Source of the DNA: Pseudomonadota bacterium
GTDB taxonomy: Bacteria; Pseudomonadota; Gammaproteobacteria; Burkholderiales; Burkholderiaceae_C
Assembly: GCA_023418355.1 (NCBI GenBank)
Contig: JAEZZU010000282.1
Coordinates: forward strand, 1-6,014
Direction of reading: 5' to 3'
Length of the DNA stretch: 6,014 nt
The position numbers were made by a program, and so were the translations under genes. Positions within the stretch are counted from its first letter, which is position 1. Every line of letters begins with the position of its first letter. Shown piece by piece: positions 1-6,014 of this stretch. The notes under the pieces are model-generated. The model did not search any database. It was not told the origin of the DNA and saw nothing but the letters and a program-made list of their open reading frames with translations.

Positions 1-3
1 ATT

Positions 4-80
4 TGGCAGGGGAGGAAGGACTCGAACCCTCGCATGCCGGAATCAAAATCCGGTGCCTTAACCAACTTGGCGACTCCCCT
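4..80 (-). tRNA. tRNA-Gln, anticodon UUG, with encoded CCA
   Basis: Read on the minus strand, the segment folds into a complete cloverleaf. The 7-bp acceptor stem pairs AGGGGAG (80-74) with CTCCCCT (14-8). Position 7 gives the discriminator G and positions 6-4 encode the CCA tail. The anticodon arm is CCGGA-TTTTGAT-TCCGG (53-37), with anticodon TTG at 46-44, which reads CAA and by wobble CAG glutamine codons. The D-arm has GCC/GGC around AAGTTGGTTAA, and the T-arm has GAGGG-TTCGAGT-CCTTC with one G-U pair. It lies 44 bp downstream of the ispE stop on the same strand. I see no convincing terminator or sigma70 promoter in that gap, so the tRNA may be processed from the ispE transcript. Confidence 0.97.
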
Positions 81-124
81 ACACAGGTCAATTGTCGTCG
101 ATAACAATCAACCGGTAGCTTGGT

Positions 125-988
125 TTAATCTGGAACCCAGTGCAGCAAAGGGTGTTTATCCAGATTTCTGCAAAGTTTGATTTGCCAGTTACTGTTGGCA
201 ACTTGTAAATCAATATCTTTGCTGGATTGTGCAAACACTGCACTACCTGAGCCCGTCATTGTAGCACGTAATCCTTGGGATTGGAGCCATTTGGTAACTT
301 GCGTCACTTCGGGGCACAGTGCTTCAGCAACTGGCTGCAAGTCGTTGCGGCCAAAGCCGTAGTGATTTGCAGCAAAGTCTGCGATTGTAGCAGACTTTGT
401 GTCGCGTTTGAGGTCAGGCGAGCGGAAAATGCCTGGTGTATCCAATCCGGCCTGGGGCTTGATGACCCAGAAGGCGCTGGAAGGCAGGGTGGCATCGCCT
501 GTCAGCGGGGTGATGTGTTCGCCAATGCCTTCTACCCAGGCGTTATGGCCATGGATGAAGAATGGCACGTCAGCGCCCAGACGTACGCCGATGTCTGCCA
601 GCTGCTGGCGGTTCAGTCCCAGATTCCACAGCCGGTTGAGAGCGATGAGCGTGGTCGCTGCATCCGAGGAGCCTCCCCCCATGCCGGCCTGTGAGGGGAT
701 GTGTTTGTCAATCTCAATGCGCACGCCCTGTGTGCAGCCTGTTGCTGTCTGCAGTGCCTTGGCCGCACGCACGCACAGGTCATCCGCAGGCAGGGCTGGC
801 GCGCCGGGGTTGAGGTCCTGGCGAGAGACTTCACTGCTGCCCTGCAGGCTTTCAAAGTGCAGCTGGTCTTGCCAGTCGATCAGCATGAAGACCGATTGCA
901 GCAGGTGGTAGCCGTCCGCACGGCGACCGGTGATGTGCAGAAACAGATTGAGTTTGGCTGGAGCCGGAACGTCGTACAGACTGAGCAT
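125..988 (-). CDS. ispE: 4-diphosphocytidyl-2-C-methyl-D-erythritol kinase (IspE)
   Basis: IspE is a cytoplasmic GHMP-family kinase. It uses ATP to phosphorylate the 2-hydroxyl of CDP-methylerythritol, the fourth step of the MEP route to isopentenyl diphosphate. The 287-residue product has the normal family length. Visible motifs are the N-terminal PAPAKLNLFLHI segment with catalytic Lys12, the glycine-rich ATP loop PSQAGMGGGSS (98-108), the GADVPFF segment with catalytic Asp140, and the C-terminal GHMP motif TMTGSGSAVF (243-252). The frame stays open for 98 codons upstream. I chose ATG 988 because the family fold begins there and the extra residues are low-complexity Ala/Pro/Gly antisense to lolB. 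The start has no clear Shine-Dalgarno sequence. It lies 38 bp after lolB on the same strand, so it is probably cotranscribed. The last ~60 codons are notably AT-rich compared with the rest of the gene, but the reading frame is intact. Confidence 0.95.
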   Translation of the reverse strand: MLSLYDVPAPAKLNLFLHITGRRADGYHLLQSVFMLIDWQDQLHFESLQGSSEVSRQDLNPGAPALPADDLCVRAAKALQTATGCTQGVRIEIDKHIPSQAGMGGGSSDAATTLIALNRLWNLGLNRQQLADIGVRLGADVPFFIHGHNAWVEGIGEHITPLTGDATLPSSAFWVIKPQAGLDTPGIFRSPDLKRDTKSATIADFAANHYGFGRNDLQPVAEALCPEVTQVTKWLQSQGLRATMTGSGSAVFAQSSKDIDLQVANSNWQIKLCRNLDKHPLLHWVPD

Positions 989-1026
989 GACAAAAGCTTG
1001 GGGCGGCCGATGGCTGCCGAGGGTGT

Positions 1027-1539
1027 TTACTGAAGCGGTTGCAGCACCACGCGCAAGGTGGCCTGTGGAGGAGGGCTGATGCGCTGTGCCGTAATACGGC
1101 CCTGGGCATGGCGGCTGAGGTCCACCTGCCAGCCTTGTGCCGTCATGGGCTGCCCCTGCAGCCAGCTGAACAGGGCCTGCACGGGCAGTTCCGTGCCCAG
1201 GCTCAGGCGCAGCAGCTCCTGCAGGGAGTCGGAGTGGCGCACATGTTCGCCTTGCTGCAGCGCGGCATGCCCTGGGGTCCACTGCAGCCTGGCAATCTGG
1301 GAGCCAAATGGGTTGAAAACATCGAGCTGGCCCTGCTCTGGAGCGCCTTGGAGCTGGAAGGAGGCGCTGAAGGACTGCTCCTGTGCCATGGGGTCATGCA
1401 CTTGCAGACCCATGCGGCCGCTCCAAGAGCTGCTGGCAGTGTCCTGCGGACGTGGTGGCGTGCTGCAGGCCGACAGTGCGAGTGCGGCCGTCAGACTCAG
1501 CCAGCATGCAAGGCGTGACAGTGTGGATGTTTTGCTCAT
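1027..1539 (-). CDS. lolB: outer-membrane lipoprotein receptor LolB
   Basis: LolB is an outer-membrane-anchored periplasmic lipoprotein. It accepts lipoproteins from the carrier LolA and inserts them into the inner leaflet of the outer membrane, the last step of the Lol pathway. The 170-residue product starts with a lipoprotein signal: a basic n-region (MSKTSTLSR), a hydrophobic stretch, and the lipobox L22-S23-A24-C25. Ser at +2 is compatible with outer-membrane sorting. The mature part begins with SSSWSGRMGLQV, matching the LolB pattern, and continues with alternating polar and hydrophobic strands (QSFSASFQLQG, GQLDVFNPFGSQIARLQW) as expected for its half-barrel. It is shorter than the E. 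coli protein (about 207 residues). ATG 1539 overlaps the TPR gene's TGA as ATGA and lacks a clear Shine-Dalgarno sequence, so translational coupling is likely. The identification rests on the lipobox, strand pattern and position before ispE. Confidence 0.9.
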   Translation of the reverse strand: MSKTSTLSRLACWLSLTAALALSACSTPPRPQDTASSSWSGRMGLQVHDPMAQEQSFSASFQLQGAPEQGQLDVFNPFGSQIARLQWTPGHAALQQGEHVRHSDSLQELLRLSLGTELPVQALFSWLQGQPMTAQGWQVDLSRHAQGRITAQRISPPPQATLRVVLQPLQ

Positions 1540-3308
1540 GGGCGAACTTGCAGGCGTTCCAGTGTGGAGCGCAGCACGCTGTTGTCAGCGTCTGTTTCAC
1601 GGGCTTTGCGCCAGATCTGGCGCGCACGCTTTTTGTCACCCAGCTCCCACAGTACTTCACCGAGGTGGGCGGCAATTTCCACGTCATCACGCTGGGCGTA
1701 GGCTTTTTCCAGCAGTTCCTTGGCTTTACCGTGGTTGCCCATGCGGTATTCCACCCAGGCCAGGCTGTCGATGACAAAAGGATCGTCAGGCGCGAGCTGC
1801 AGTGCTTGCTCAATCAAATCCTTGGCTTCAGACAGGCGGACGCCGCGGTCGGCATAAGCGTAGCCCAGGGCGTTGAGTGCATGGTGGTAGTCCGGGTGCT
1901 TGGCAATGATGTCCTGGAGAATTTTCTCCATGGTCTCTTGCTTGCCTGCCCGCTCAGCAAGGATGGCAGTTTCATAGGCAATGTCTGCGTTGTCCGGATG
2001 CTGGTCATACAGCGTGCGTTGCAGCAGATAGGCTTCCTGCACCGCGTTGCTGTCGCGCAGCAGGGCGACTTCTGCCTGGCGCTTGCGAATGATCTGGTCC
2101 TGCCCCTTGGCAGGCACGGCGCGAATCAGTGCCCGCCCTTGCGCCAGCTTGCCTTGCTTGGCCAGTGCCAGTGCCTTGAGGCTCTGAATGTTCAGGTTTT
2201 CGTCGCTGTTGGGAATCTTGTTCAGCCAAGTGGTGGCCTGTGCATAGTCCTTTTGCTGCAGGGCGATGCGGCCGCCGAGCAAATAGGCTTCGCTGAGCAC
2301 CAGCTCCTGCTGTGGGTCAAGCTGAGGCTGCTTGCCAGTCAGGCTTTCCACGCGGCGCACGGCTTTGAGCGCCTGCTTCCAGTCGTCCTGCAGCGCATAT
2401 GCGCTGGCCTGCACCAGCCAGGCTTCTGCCATTTCCGGGTTGGCCAGTAGCAAGGGGGTGAGCTGCTGCTGTGCATCGGCGATGCGGTTTTTCCCGATCA
2501 GCACGCGTGCATACGCAAGCTGCACGGAAGGTGCAGGGTCATTGGTCATGTATTGCTGCACCAGGGGCTCGGCAGCCAGTTCTCCGGCCTGCAGCAGCTC
2601 CAGTGCGAGCAGGGCCGTGGCGGAATCCATGGCGCCTGCGGCGTGGGCATGCTGCAAGGCCTGCAGCGCCAGGTCCTTCTGGTTGGCCGCCAGTCGCATG
2701 TGGCCAATGGTGGACCAGGCGGCAGCCGCGAGCTTGGGGTTTTGCAGATCCTGCTGCAGCGCCTGCTCCACCACGGCGGCAGCCAGGGCCTTGTCGGAAG
2801 CGCGGCTATAGAGCTGGATGATGCCTAGATAAGTAGCAGTCTTGGCGGCAGGATCCGTCCAGGCCACTTCACGGGCCAGAGGCTCCTGCGATTCGGAGAC
2901 GCGGTTGAGCAGCAGCAGCACGTGCAGCAGAAAGCGGTTGGCTTCTCGCGAATCGGGAAAGTTCTGCTGCCATTCATTGGCGACGGACAGCGCACGAGGA
3001 CCAGCGCGTGACTGCAGCGCCAGTTCTGCGGCGCGCTGGTAGAGCGCTTCGTCCTGGGTGTTGCGTGCGGCTTCCATCAGCAAGGCGATGGCGTTGACAA
3101 AATCACCCTGTGCGGCAGACATCTCCCCCACGAGCAGTTCGTAAAACAGCTCGCCATCCAGTGCGGAGGGCAGAGGTGTCTCGGTGGAAGTGCTGCTGGC
3201 GGGCGGTGTACTTGCCGCCGCCGGTGCCGACTGTGCCTGAGCAGGCAGTGTTCCGAGAACAAGTGAAGTGATCAGGGCCAAGCGCCATTTGTGAAGTATG
3301 GAAACCAT
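1536..3308 (-). CDS. exported tetratricopeptide-repeat protein, LbcA-like by position
   Basis: The 590-residue protein begins with a Sec signal peptide: HKWR, then a hydrophobic core ALITSLVLG, and a probable signal peptidase I site after A23-Q24-A25. A Ala/Ser/Thr/Pro linker follows (27-48). The rest is almost entirely helical. The clearest TPR units lie at about 473-507 (ALNALGYAYADRG...APDDP), 508-541 and 542-576 (IAAHLGEVLWELGDKKRARQIW). Weaker repeat-like helices cover about 52-470. TPRs bind other proteins, so a periplasmic scaffold or adaptor is likely. In Pseudomonas aeruginosa a TPR lipoprotein in the same place before lolB, LbcA, partners the protease CtpA; that comparison is from memory and rests on gene order. 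No cysteine occurs here, so this version cannot be lipid-anchored. ATG 3308 was chosen because the signal peptide starts there. The frame stays open 322 more codons upstream, but those are antisense to mutM. The ribosome-binding site is weak. It is the first gene of the lolB-ispE operon. Confidence 0.88.
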   Translation of the reverse strand: MVSILHKWRLALITSLVLGTLPAQAQSAPAAASTPPASSTSTETPLPSALDGELFYELLVGEMSAAQGDFVNAIALLMEAARNTQDEALYQRAAELALQSRAGPRALSVANEWQQNFPDSREANRFLLHVLLLLNRVSESQEPLAREVAWTDPAAKTATYLGIIQLYSRASDKALAAAVVEQALQQDLQNPKLAAAAWSTIGHMRLAANQKDLALQALQHAHAAGAMDSATALLALELLQAGELAAEPLVQQYMTNDPAPSVQLAYARVLIGKNRIADAQQQLTPLLLANPEMAEAWLVQASAYALQDDWKQALKAVRRVESLTGKQPQLDPQQELVLSEAYLLGGRIALQQKDYAQATTWLNKIPNSDENLNIQSLKALALAKQGKLAQGRALIRAVPAKGQDQIIRKRQAEVALLRDSNAVQEAYLLQRTLYDQHPDNADIAYETAILAERAGKQETMEKILQDIIAKHPDYHHALNALGYAYADRGVRLSEAKDLIEQALQLAPDDPFVIDSLAWVEYRMGNHGKAKELLEKAYAQRDDVEIAAHLGEVLWELGDKKRARQIWRKARETDADNSVLRSTLERLQVRP

Positions 3309-3322
3309 CGAACCATAATAAT
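3289..3322. promoter_or_regulatory. putative divergent promoter region between the TPR gene and mutM
   Basis: The two genes are transcribed away from each other and their start codons are only 48 bp apart, so both promoters must lie in or near this gap. The only AT-rich island is around 3314-3322. On the plus strand CATAAT (3314-3319) matches five of six bases of the sigma70 -10 box, with a loose TTGTGA (3289-3294) at 19-bp spacing as a -35. That would give mutM a leader of about 30 nt. On the minus strand TATTAT (3315-3320) also matches five of six, but it lies so close to ATG 3308 that its transcript would be nearly leaderless. The -35 matches are poor, so the assignment is tentative. Confidence 0.3.
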
Positions 3323-3356
3323 CCAAGCCTTTACCCGCTGTACGCCAAAAGCCAAG

Positions 3357-4175
3357 ATGCCAGAACTTCCTGAGGTTGAAGTCACCCGCCGCAGCTTTGC
3401 CGCCCAGATTCAGGGCGCGGACATACAGGCTGTCACCATGGGCAAGCCCCTGCGCTGGCCGCTGGGCTGTACACCGCAGCAGCTGGTGGGCGCCCAAGTG
3501 CTGCAGGTGCGCAGGCGCGGCAAATACCTGCTGCTGGATCTGGATCGTGGCATGCTCATGGTGCATCTGGGCATGTCGGGCAGCCTGCGGTTTGCAACGG
3601 ATTTGCCGCCAGCGGGCAAGCATGACCACTTTGAGATGCGCACGGACCGCGGCGTGCTGCGGCTGCATGATCCACGCCGCTTTGGGGCTGTGATTGCCAC
3701 GCAGGGCGAACAGGACCCTGTGGCGCGCAAATTGCTCGACGGCCTGGGCATGGAGCCGCTGGACGAGCACAGCTACAGCTGGTTGCGCTTTCAGCATGGC
3801 TTGCAGAGCAGTCGTACCCCTATCAAGCAACTGCTGCTGGGCGGCAAGCTGGTTGTTGGCGTGGGCAATATCTATGCTTCTGAAGTGCTGTTTGCCAGCC
3901 GTATTGCGCCTACGGCGCCAGCCAACACCATCAGCACAGTCAAGGCCAAGCGGCTGTTTCATGCCATCCGGGAAACGCTGGCTCTGGCCGTGGAGCACGG
4001 CGGCACCACGCTGCGGGACTTTTCCAGTGCAGACGGCATGGCCGGGCACTTCCAGCTCCAGACCAAGGTCTATGGACGCGAGGGCCTGCCCTGTGTGCAC
4101 TGCGCACGCCCCGTCGTATTGCTGCGACAGGGCCAGCGAAGTACCTACTACTGTGCTTCTTGTCAAAAGCTCTAG
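3357..4175 (+). CDS. mutM: formamidopyrimidine-DNA glycosylase (MutM/Fpg)
   Basis: MutM is a bifunctional base-excision-repair enzyme. It removes 8-oxoguanine and ring-opened purines from DNA and then cuts the abasic site by beta,delta-elimination. The 272-residue product has the family's usual length and all hallmark residues. It begins MPELPEVEV, where Pro2 becomes the N-terminal catalytic nucleophile and Glu3 assists. Lys56 (RRRGKYLLL), Met73 (HLGMSG) and Arg108-Phe110 (DPRRFG) are the DNA-gripping and intercalating residues. The helix-two-turn-helix shows GVGNIYASE with Asn171. The C-terminal zinc finger uses Cys246, Cys249, Cys266 and Cys269, with Arg261 in the finger loop. ATG 3357 is the only workable start because Pro must follow Met, although the frame is open back to 3291. 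There is no clear Shine-Dalgarno sequence. It is transcribed divergently from the TPR gene and is followed after 80 bp by the dynamin-like gene. Confidence 0.98.
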   Translation: MPELPEVEVTRRSFAAQIQGADIQAVTMGKPLRWPLGCTPQQLVGAQVLQVRRRGKYLLLDLDRGMLMVHLGMSGSLRFATDLPPAGKHDHFEMRTDRGVLRLHDPRRFGAVIATQGEQDPVARKLLDGLGMEPLDEHSYSWLRFQHGLQSSRTPIKQLLLGGKLVVGVGNIYASEVLFASRIAPTAPANTISTVKAKRLFHAIRETLALAVEHGGTTLRDFSSADGMAGHFQLQTKVYGREGLPCVHCARPVVLLRQGQRSTYYCASCQKL

Positions 4176-4243
4176 CCAAAGCGTAGCCCGGCGATGGGCA
4201 GTCTGGGTATATTCAGGGGCTCTGAGAGGCACATCACAGCGAA

Positions 4244-4250
4244 GAGGGAG
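4244..4250 (+). promoter_or_regulatory. Shine-Dalgarno site of the dynamin-like gene
   Basis: GAGGGAG ends five bases before GTG 4256, a near-ideal spacing, and it decides the non-ATG start. The next in-frame ATG (codon 25) would lose the N-terminal helix. This is the only strong ribosome-binding site seen in the window. Confidence 0.75.
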
Positions 4251-4255
4251 AAATC

Positions 4256-6014
4256 GTGGGCCCTGCACCTTCATTTAGCGAGCAATTCGACCGTCTGAGC
4301 CACTGGCGCAAAAGCTTTGCAGGGCAGATGGCCAGTTTTCGGGAATGGCTGGCGGCCCATGAACTGCTGGATGCAGCGGTGCAGGAGCAGCTGCAGCGGC
4401 TGGAAAATCTGCTGCGCGGCGACAAGGTGAGTGTGGCCTTTGTGGCGGAGTTCTCCCGCGGCAAGTCTGAGCTGATCAATGCCGTGTTTTTTGCCCACTA
4501 TGGCCGGCGCATCATGCCAGCCAGCCCCGGGCGCACCACCATGTGCCCGACGGAGCTGAGCTACGACCCAGGTCTGCAGCCCTGCCTGCGCCTGCTGCCC
4601 ATTGAAACCCGTTCCCAGCCCTACAGCCTGGCAGAGTGGCGTGAACGCCCTTCCACCTGGGTGCAGCTGCCGCTGGATGTGGATGATGCCGACCAGCTGG
4701 CGCAGACCATGGCCCATGTGGCGCAGGTGCGCAAGGTGTCGGTGGATGAAGCGCGCCAGCTGGGCTTCTGGAATGATGAAGACGGCGTGGAAAACCCGCT
4801 GGTGGATGCACAGGGACTGGTGGAAATCCCCAAATGGCGCCACGCCCTGATCAATATGGCCCATCCCTTGCTCCGGCAGGGACTGGTGATTGTGGATACA
4901 CCGGGTCTGAACGCCGTGGGTACGGAGCCAGAGCTGACGGTCAACCTCATCGCCCAGGCCCATGCCGTGGTGTTTGTGCTGGCGGCCGACACGGGCGTGA
5001 CCAAGTCGGACCTGGCGATCTGGAAGGAACACCTGCTGCCCAGCCACCGTGAAGGAGATGCGCATCTGGTGGTGCTCAACAAGATTGACACGCTGTGGGG
5101 CAGTCTGGATTCCGGCACGGAAGTCAAAGGCCAGCTCAACCGCCAGCGCAAGCAAAGCGCGCAGATTCTGGGCATTGACCCGGCGCGTATCGTGCCGCTG
5201 TCGGCACAAAAGGGGCTGATTGCCAAGATCGAGAGCAACACCGCGCTGCTGCAGAAAAGCGGTCTGCCCTTGTTTGAAGATCTGCTGGCGCAGGGCATTC
5301 TGGCCCATCGCCAGAGCATTTTGAGCAGCGTGGTGGGTGAGGGCATGGCGCATCTGCAGGAGCAGGTGCTGCGCTCCATCCTGATTCGCCGCCGTGATCT
5401 GGATGAGCAGATGCTGGAGCTACGCAGTCTGCGCGGCAAGAACACGTCCATGATCGGCCGCATGCGCCAGCGTATCGAGCAGGAGCAGCAGGCCTTTGAA
5501 AACAGCACGGCCAAGATACTGGCGCTGCGCACGGTGCATCTGAAGCTGATGAACCAGGCATTCCATCTGCTGGGCGCCACTTCGCTGCGCAAGGAGCTGG
5601 AGCAGCTGTCCGGTGCGCTGGAGCATTCTGGGCTCAAGATTGGTGTGCGCAAGGTCTATGCCTCGACGTTTGAGCGCCTGCGTGGTCTGGAGGCACAGGT
5701 GCGCACAGCGGCGGCAGAGGTGCAGTCCATGCTGGCGGCCATGTTCCGCGAGCTGAATGCGGAGTTCGGTTTTTCGCTGCAGGCACCGGGTGATCTGCAG
5801 CTGCATGACTTTGAGCGCGAACTGGCGCAGATTGAAGAGAGCTATCTGCAGTACCTGAGCTTTGGCAACACGCTCAAGCTGGCCAATCCCATGTTCGGCC
5901 AGCGCATGCTCAAGGCGCTGGGCATGCGGCTGCGTGCGGTGTTTGAATCCGCAGCCAATGACCTGGATTTATGGAGCAAGAGCGCCACGGCACAGCTCGA
6001 TGCACAATTGAAGG
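4256..6014 (+). CDS. bacterial dynamin-like large GTPase, C-terminus beyond the window
   Basis: The frame runs open from GTG 4256 to the window end, giving 586 residues with no stop. It has a complete dynamin-type GTPase core: P-loop AEFSRGKS (64-71), G2 threonines in GRTT (92-95), G3 DTPG (214-217), G4 NKID (275-278) and a G5-like PLSAQKG (314-320). About 120 residues separate G2 from G3. After the GTPase domain the chain is mostly long charged helices (about 345-586), including a heptad-like stretch near 380-415 (RRRDLDEQMLELRSLRG and following), as in a dynamin stalk. No clear transmembrane segment appears in the visible part. Family members hydrolyse GTP to assemble on or remodel membranes; this protein's role is unknown. 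It follows mutM on the same strand after 80 bp with no strong terminator between them, so cotranscription is possible, though the strong Shine-Dalgarno site suggests independent translation. From memory, mutY often follows this gene in Comamonadaceae. Confidence 0.9.
   Translation, partial: MGPAPSFSEQFDRLSHWRKSFAGQMASFREWLAAHELLDAAVQEQLQRLENLLRGDKVSVAFVAEFSRGKSELINAVFFAHYGRRIMPASPGRTTMCPTELSYDPGLQPCLRLLPIETRSQPYSLAEWRERPSTWVQLPLDVDDADQLAQTMAHVAQVRKVSVDEARQLGFWNDEDGVENPLVDAQGLVEIPKWRHALINMAHPLLRQGLVIVDTPGLNAVGTEPELTVNLIAQAHAVVFVLAADTGVTKSDLAIWKEHLLPSHREGDAHLVVLNKIDTLWGSLDSGTEVKGQLNRQRKQSAQILGIDPARIVPLSAQKGLIAKIESNTALLQKSGLPLFEDLLAQGILAHRQSILSSVVGEGMAHLQEQVLRSILIRRRDLDEQMLELRSLRGKNTSMIGRMRQRIEQEQQAFENSTAKILALRTVHLKLMNQAFHLLGATSLRKELEQLSGALEHSGLKIGVRKVYASTFERLRGLEAQVRTAAAEVQSMLAAMFRELNAEFGFSLQAPGDLQLHDFERELAQIEESYLQYLSFGNTLKLANPMFGQRMLKALGMRLRAVFESAANDLDLWSKSATAQLDAQLK

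Noticed and set aside
4..124. tRNA-Gln as an integration site of a mobile element
   Set aside because: No duplicate of the tRNA 3' end, no integrase gene and no flanking repeat appear in the window.
989..1282. 98-codon N-terminal extension of ispE
   Set aside because: It lies antisense-in-frame across lolB on the same strand, is Ala/Pro/Gly-rich, and IspE proteins begin a few residues before the PAPAKLN motif, as with ATG 988.
1383..2450. 355-residue plus-strand open frame opposite lolB and the TPR gene
   Set aside because: Both genes on the minus strand are well supported, and this product shows no domain or credible start signal.
3291..3356. Earlier start for mutM at 3291
   Set aside because: Fpg needs Pro directly after the initiator Met as its catalytic N-terminus; only ATG 3357 gives this.
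4176..4255. Terminator or promoter between mutM and the dynamin-like gene
   Set aside because: GCCC/GGGC (about 4186-4197) gives only a 4-bp stem with no T-tract. TATATT (4208-4213) resembles a -10 box but has no -35 match at usable spacing. Nothing firm can be called.
3309..4274. Upstream extension of the TPR reading frame (322 more codons, open on the minus strand)
   Set aside because: It runs antisense through the whole of mutM, which has every catalytic residue. The signal peptide at 3308 marks the true N-terminus, and the extra residues look like Gln/His/Ala-rich shadow translation.
4271..5353. 360-residue minus-strand open frame opposite the dynamin-like gene
   Set aside because: It is a shadow of a high-GC coding region. 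The plus-strand frame carries complete GTPase motifs, while the minus-strand product is His/Gln-rich with no recognisable domain.

Overview
The window looks like core chromosome of a betaproteobacterium, most likely family Comamonadaceae (Comamonas or a close relative). This rests on GC content near 60%, the style of the predicted proteins, and gene order. It is inference, because no database search was run. Nothing marks the window as a mobile island: there is no transposase, integrase, phage gene or CRISPR array, and no long repeat was noticed.

Layout. Positions 4-80 hold a complete tRNA-Gln(UUG) on the minus strand, with its CCA tail encoded. Upstream of it in the transcription sense, also on the minus strand, lie three closely packed genes. 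They read, in transcription order, a large exported tetratricopeptide-repeat (TPR) protein (3308 to 1536), lolB (1539 to 1027) and ispE (988 to 125). The TPR gene and lolB overlap by 4 bp (ATGA). lolB and ispE are 38 bp apart. From memory, the same order (TPR protein - lolB - ispE - tRNA-Gln - prs) recurs in beta- and gammaproteobacteria, so prs would be expected just beyond position 1.

A 48-bp divergent gap (3309-3356) separates this operon from the plus-strand genes. These are mutM (3357-4175), encoding the DNA-repair enzyme formamidopyrimidine-DNA glycosylase, and, after 80 bp, a bacterial dynamin-like large GTPase (4256 to beyond the window end). The GTPase has the only convincing Shine-Dalgarno sequence in the window.

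Function. The minus-strand operon mixes envelope biogenesis (LolB receives lipoproteins at the outer membrane; the TPR protein is a probable periplasmic scaffold related by position to Pseudomonas LbcA) with isoprenoid precursor synthesis (IspE, MEP pathway). The plus-strand pair joins oxidative-damage repair with a membrane-remodelling type GTPase of unknown role. The least understood parts are the dynamin-like protein, with its long region between G2 and G3, and the TPR protein, which contains no cysteine and so cannot be a lipoprotein. The 3' third of ispE is clearly AT-richer than its surroundings.
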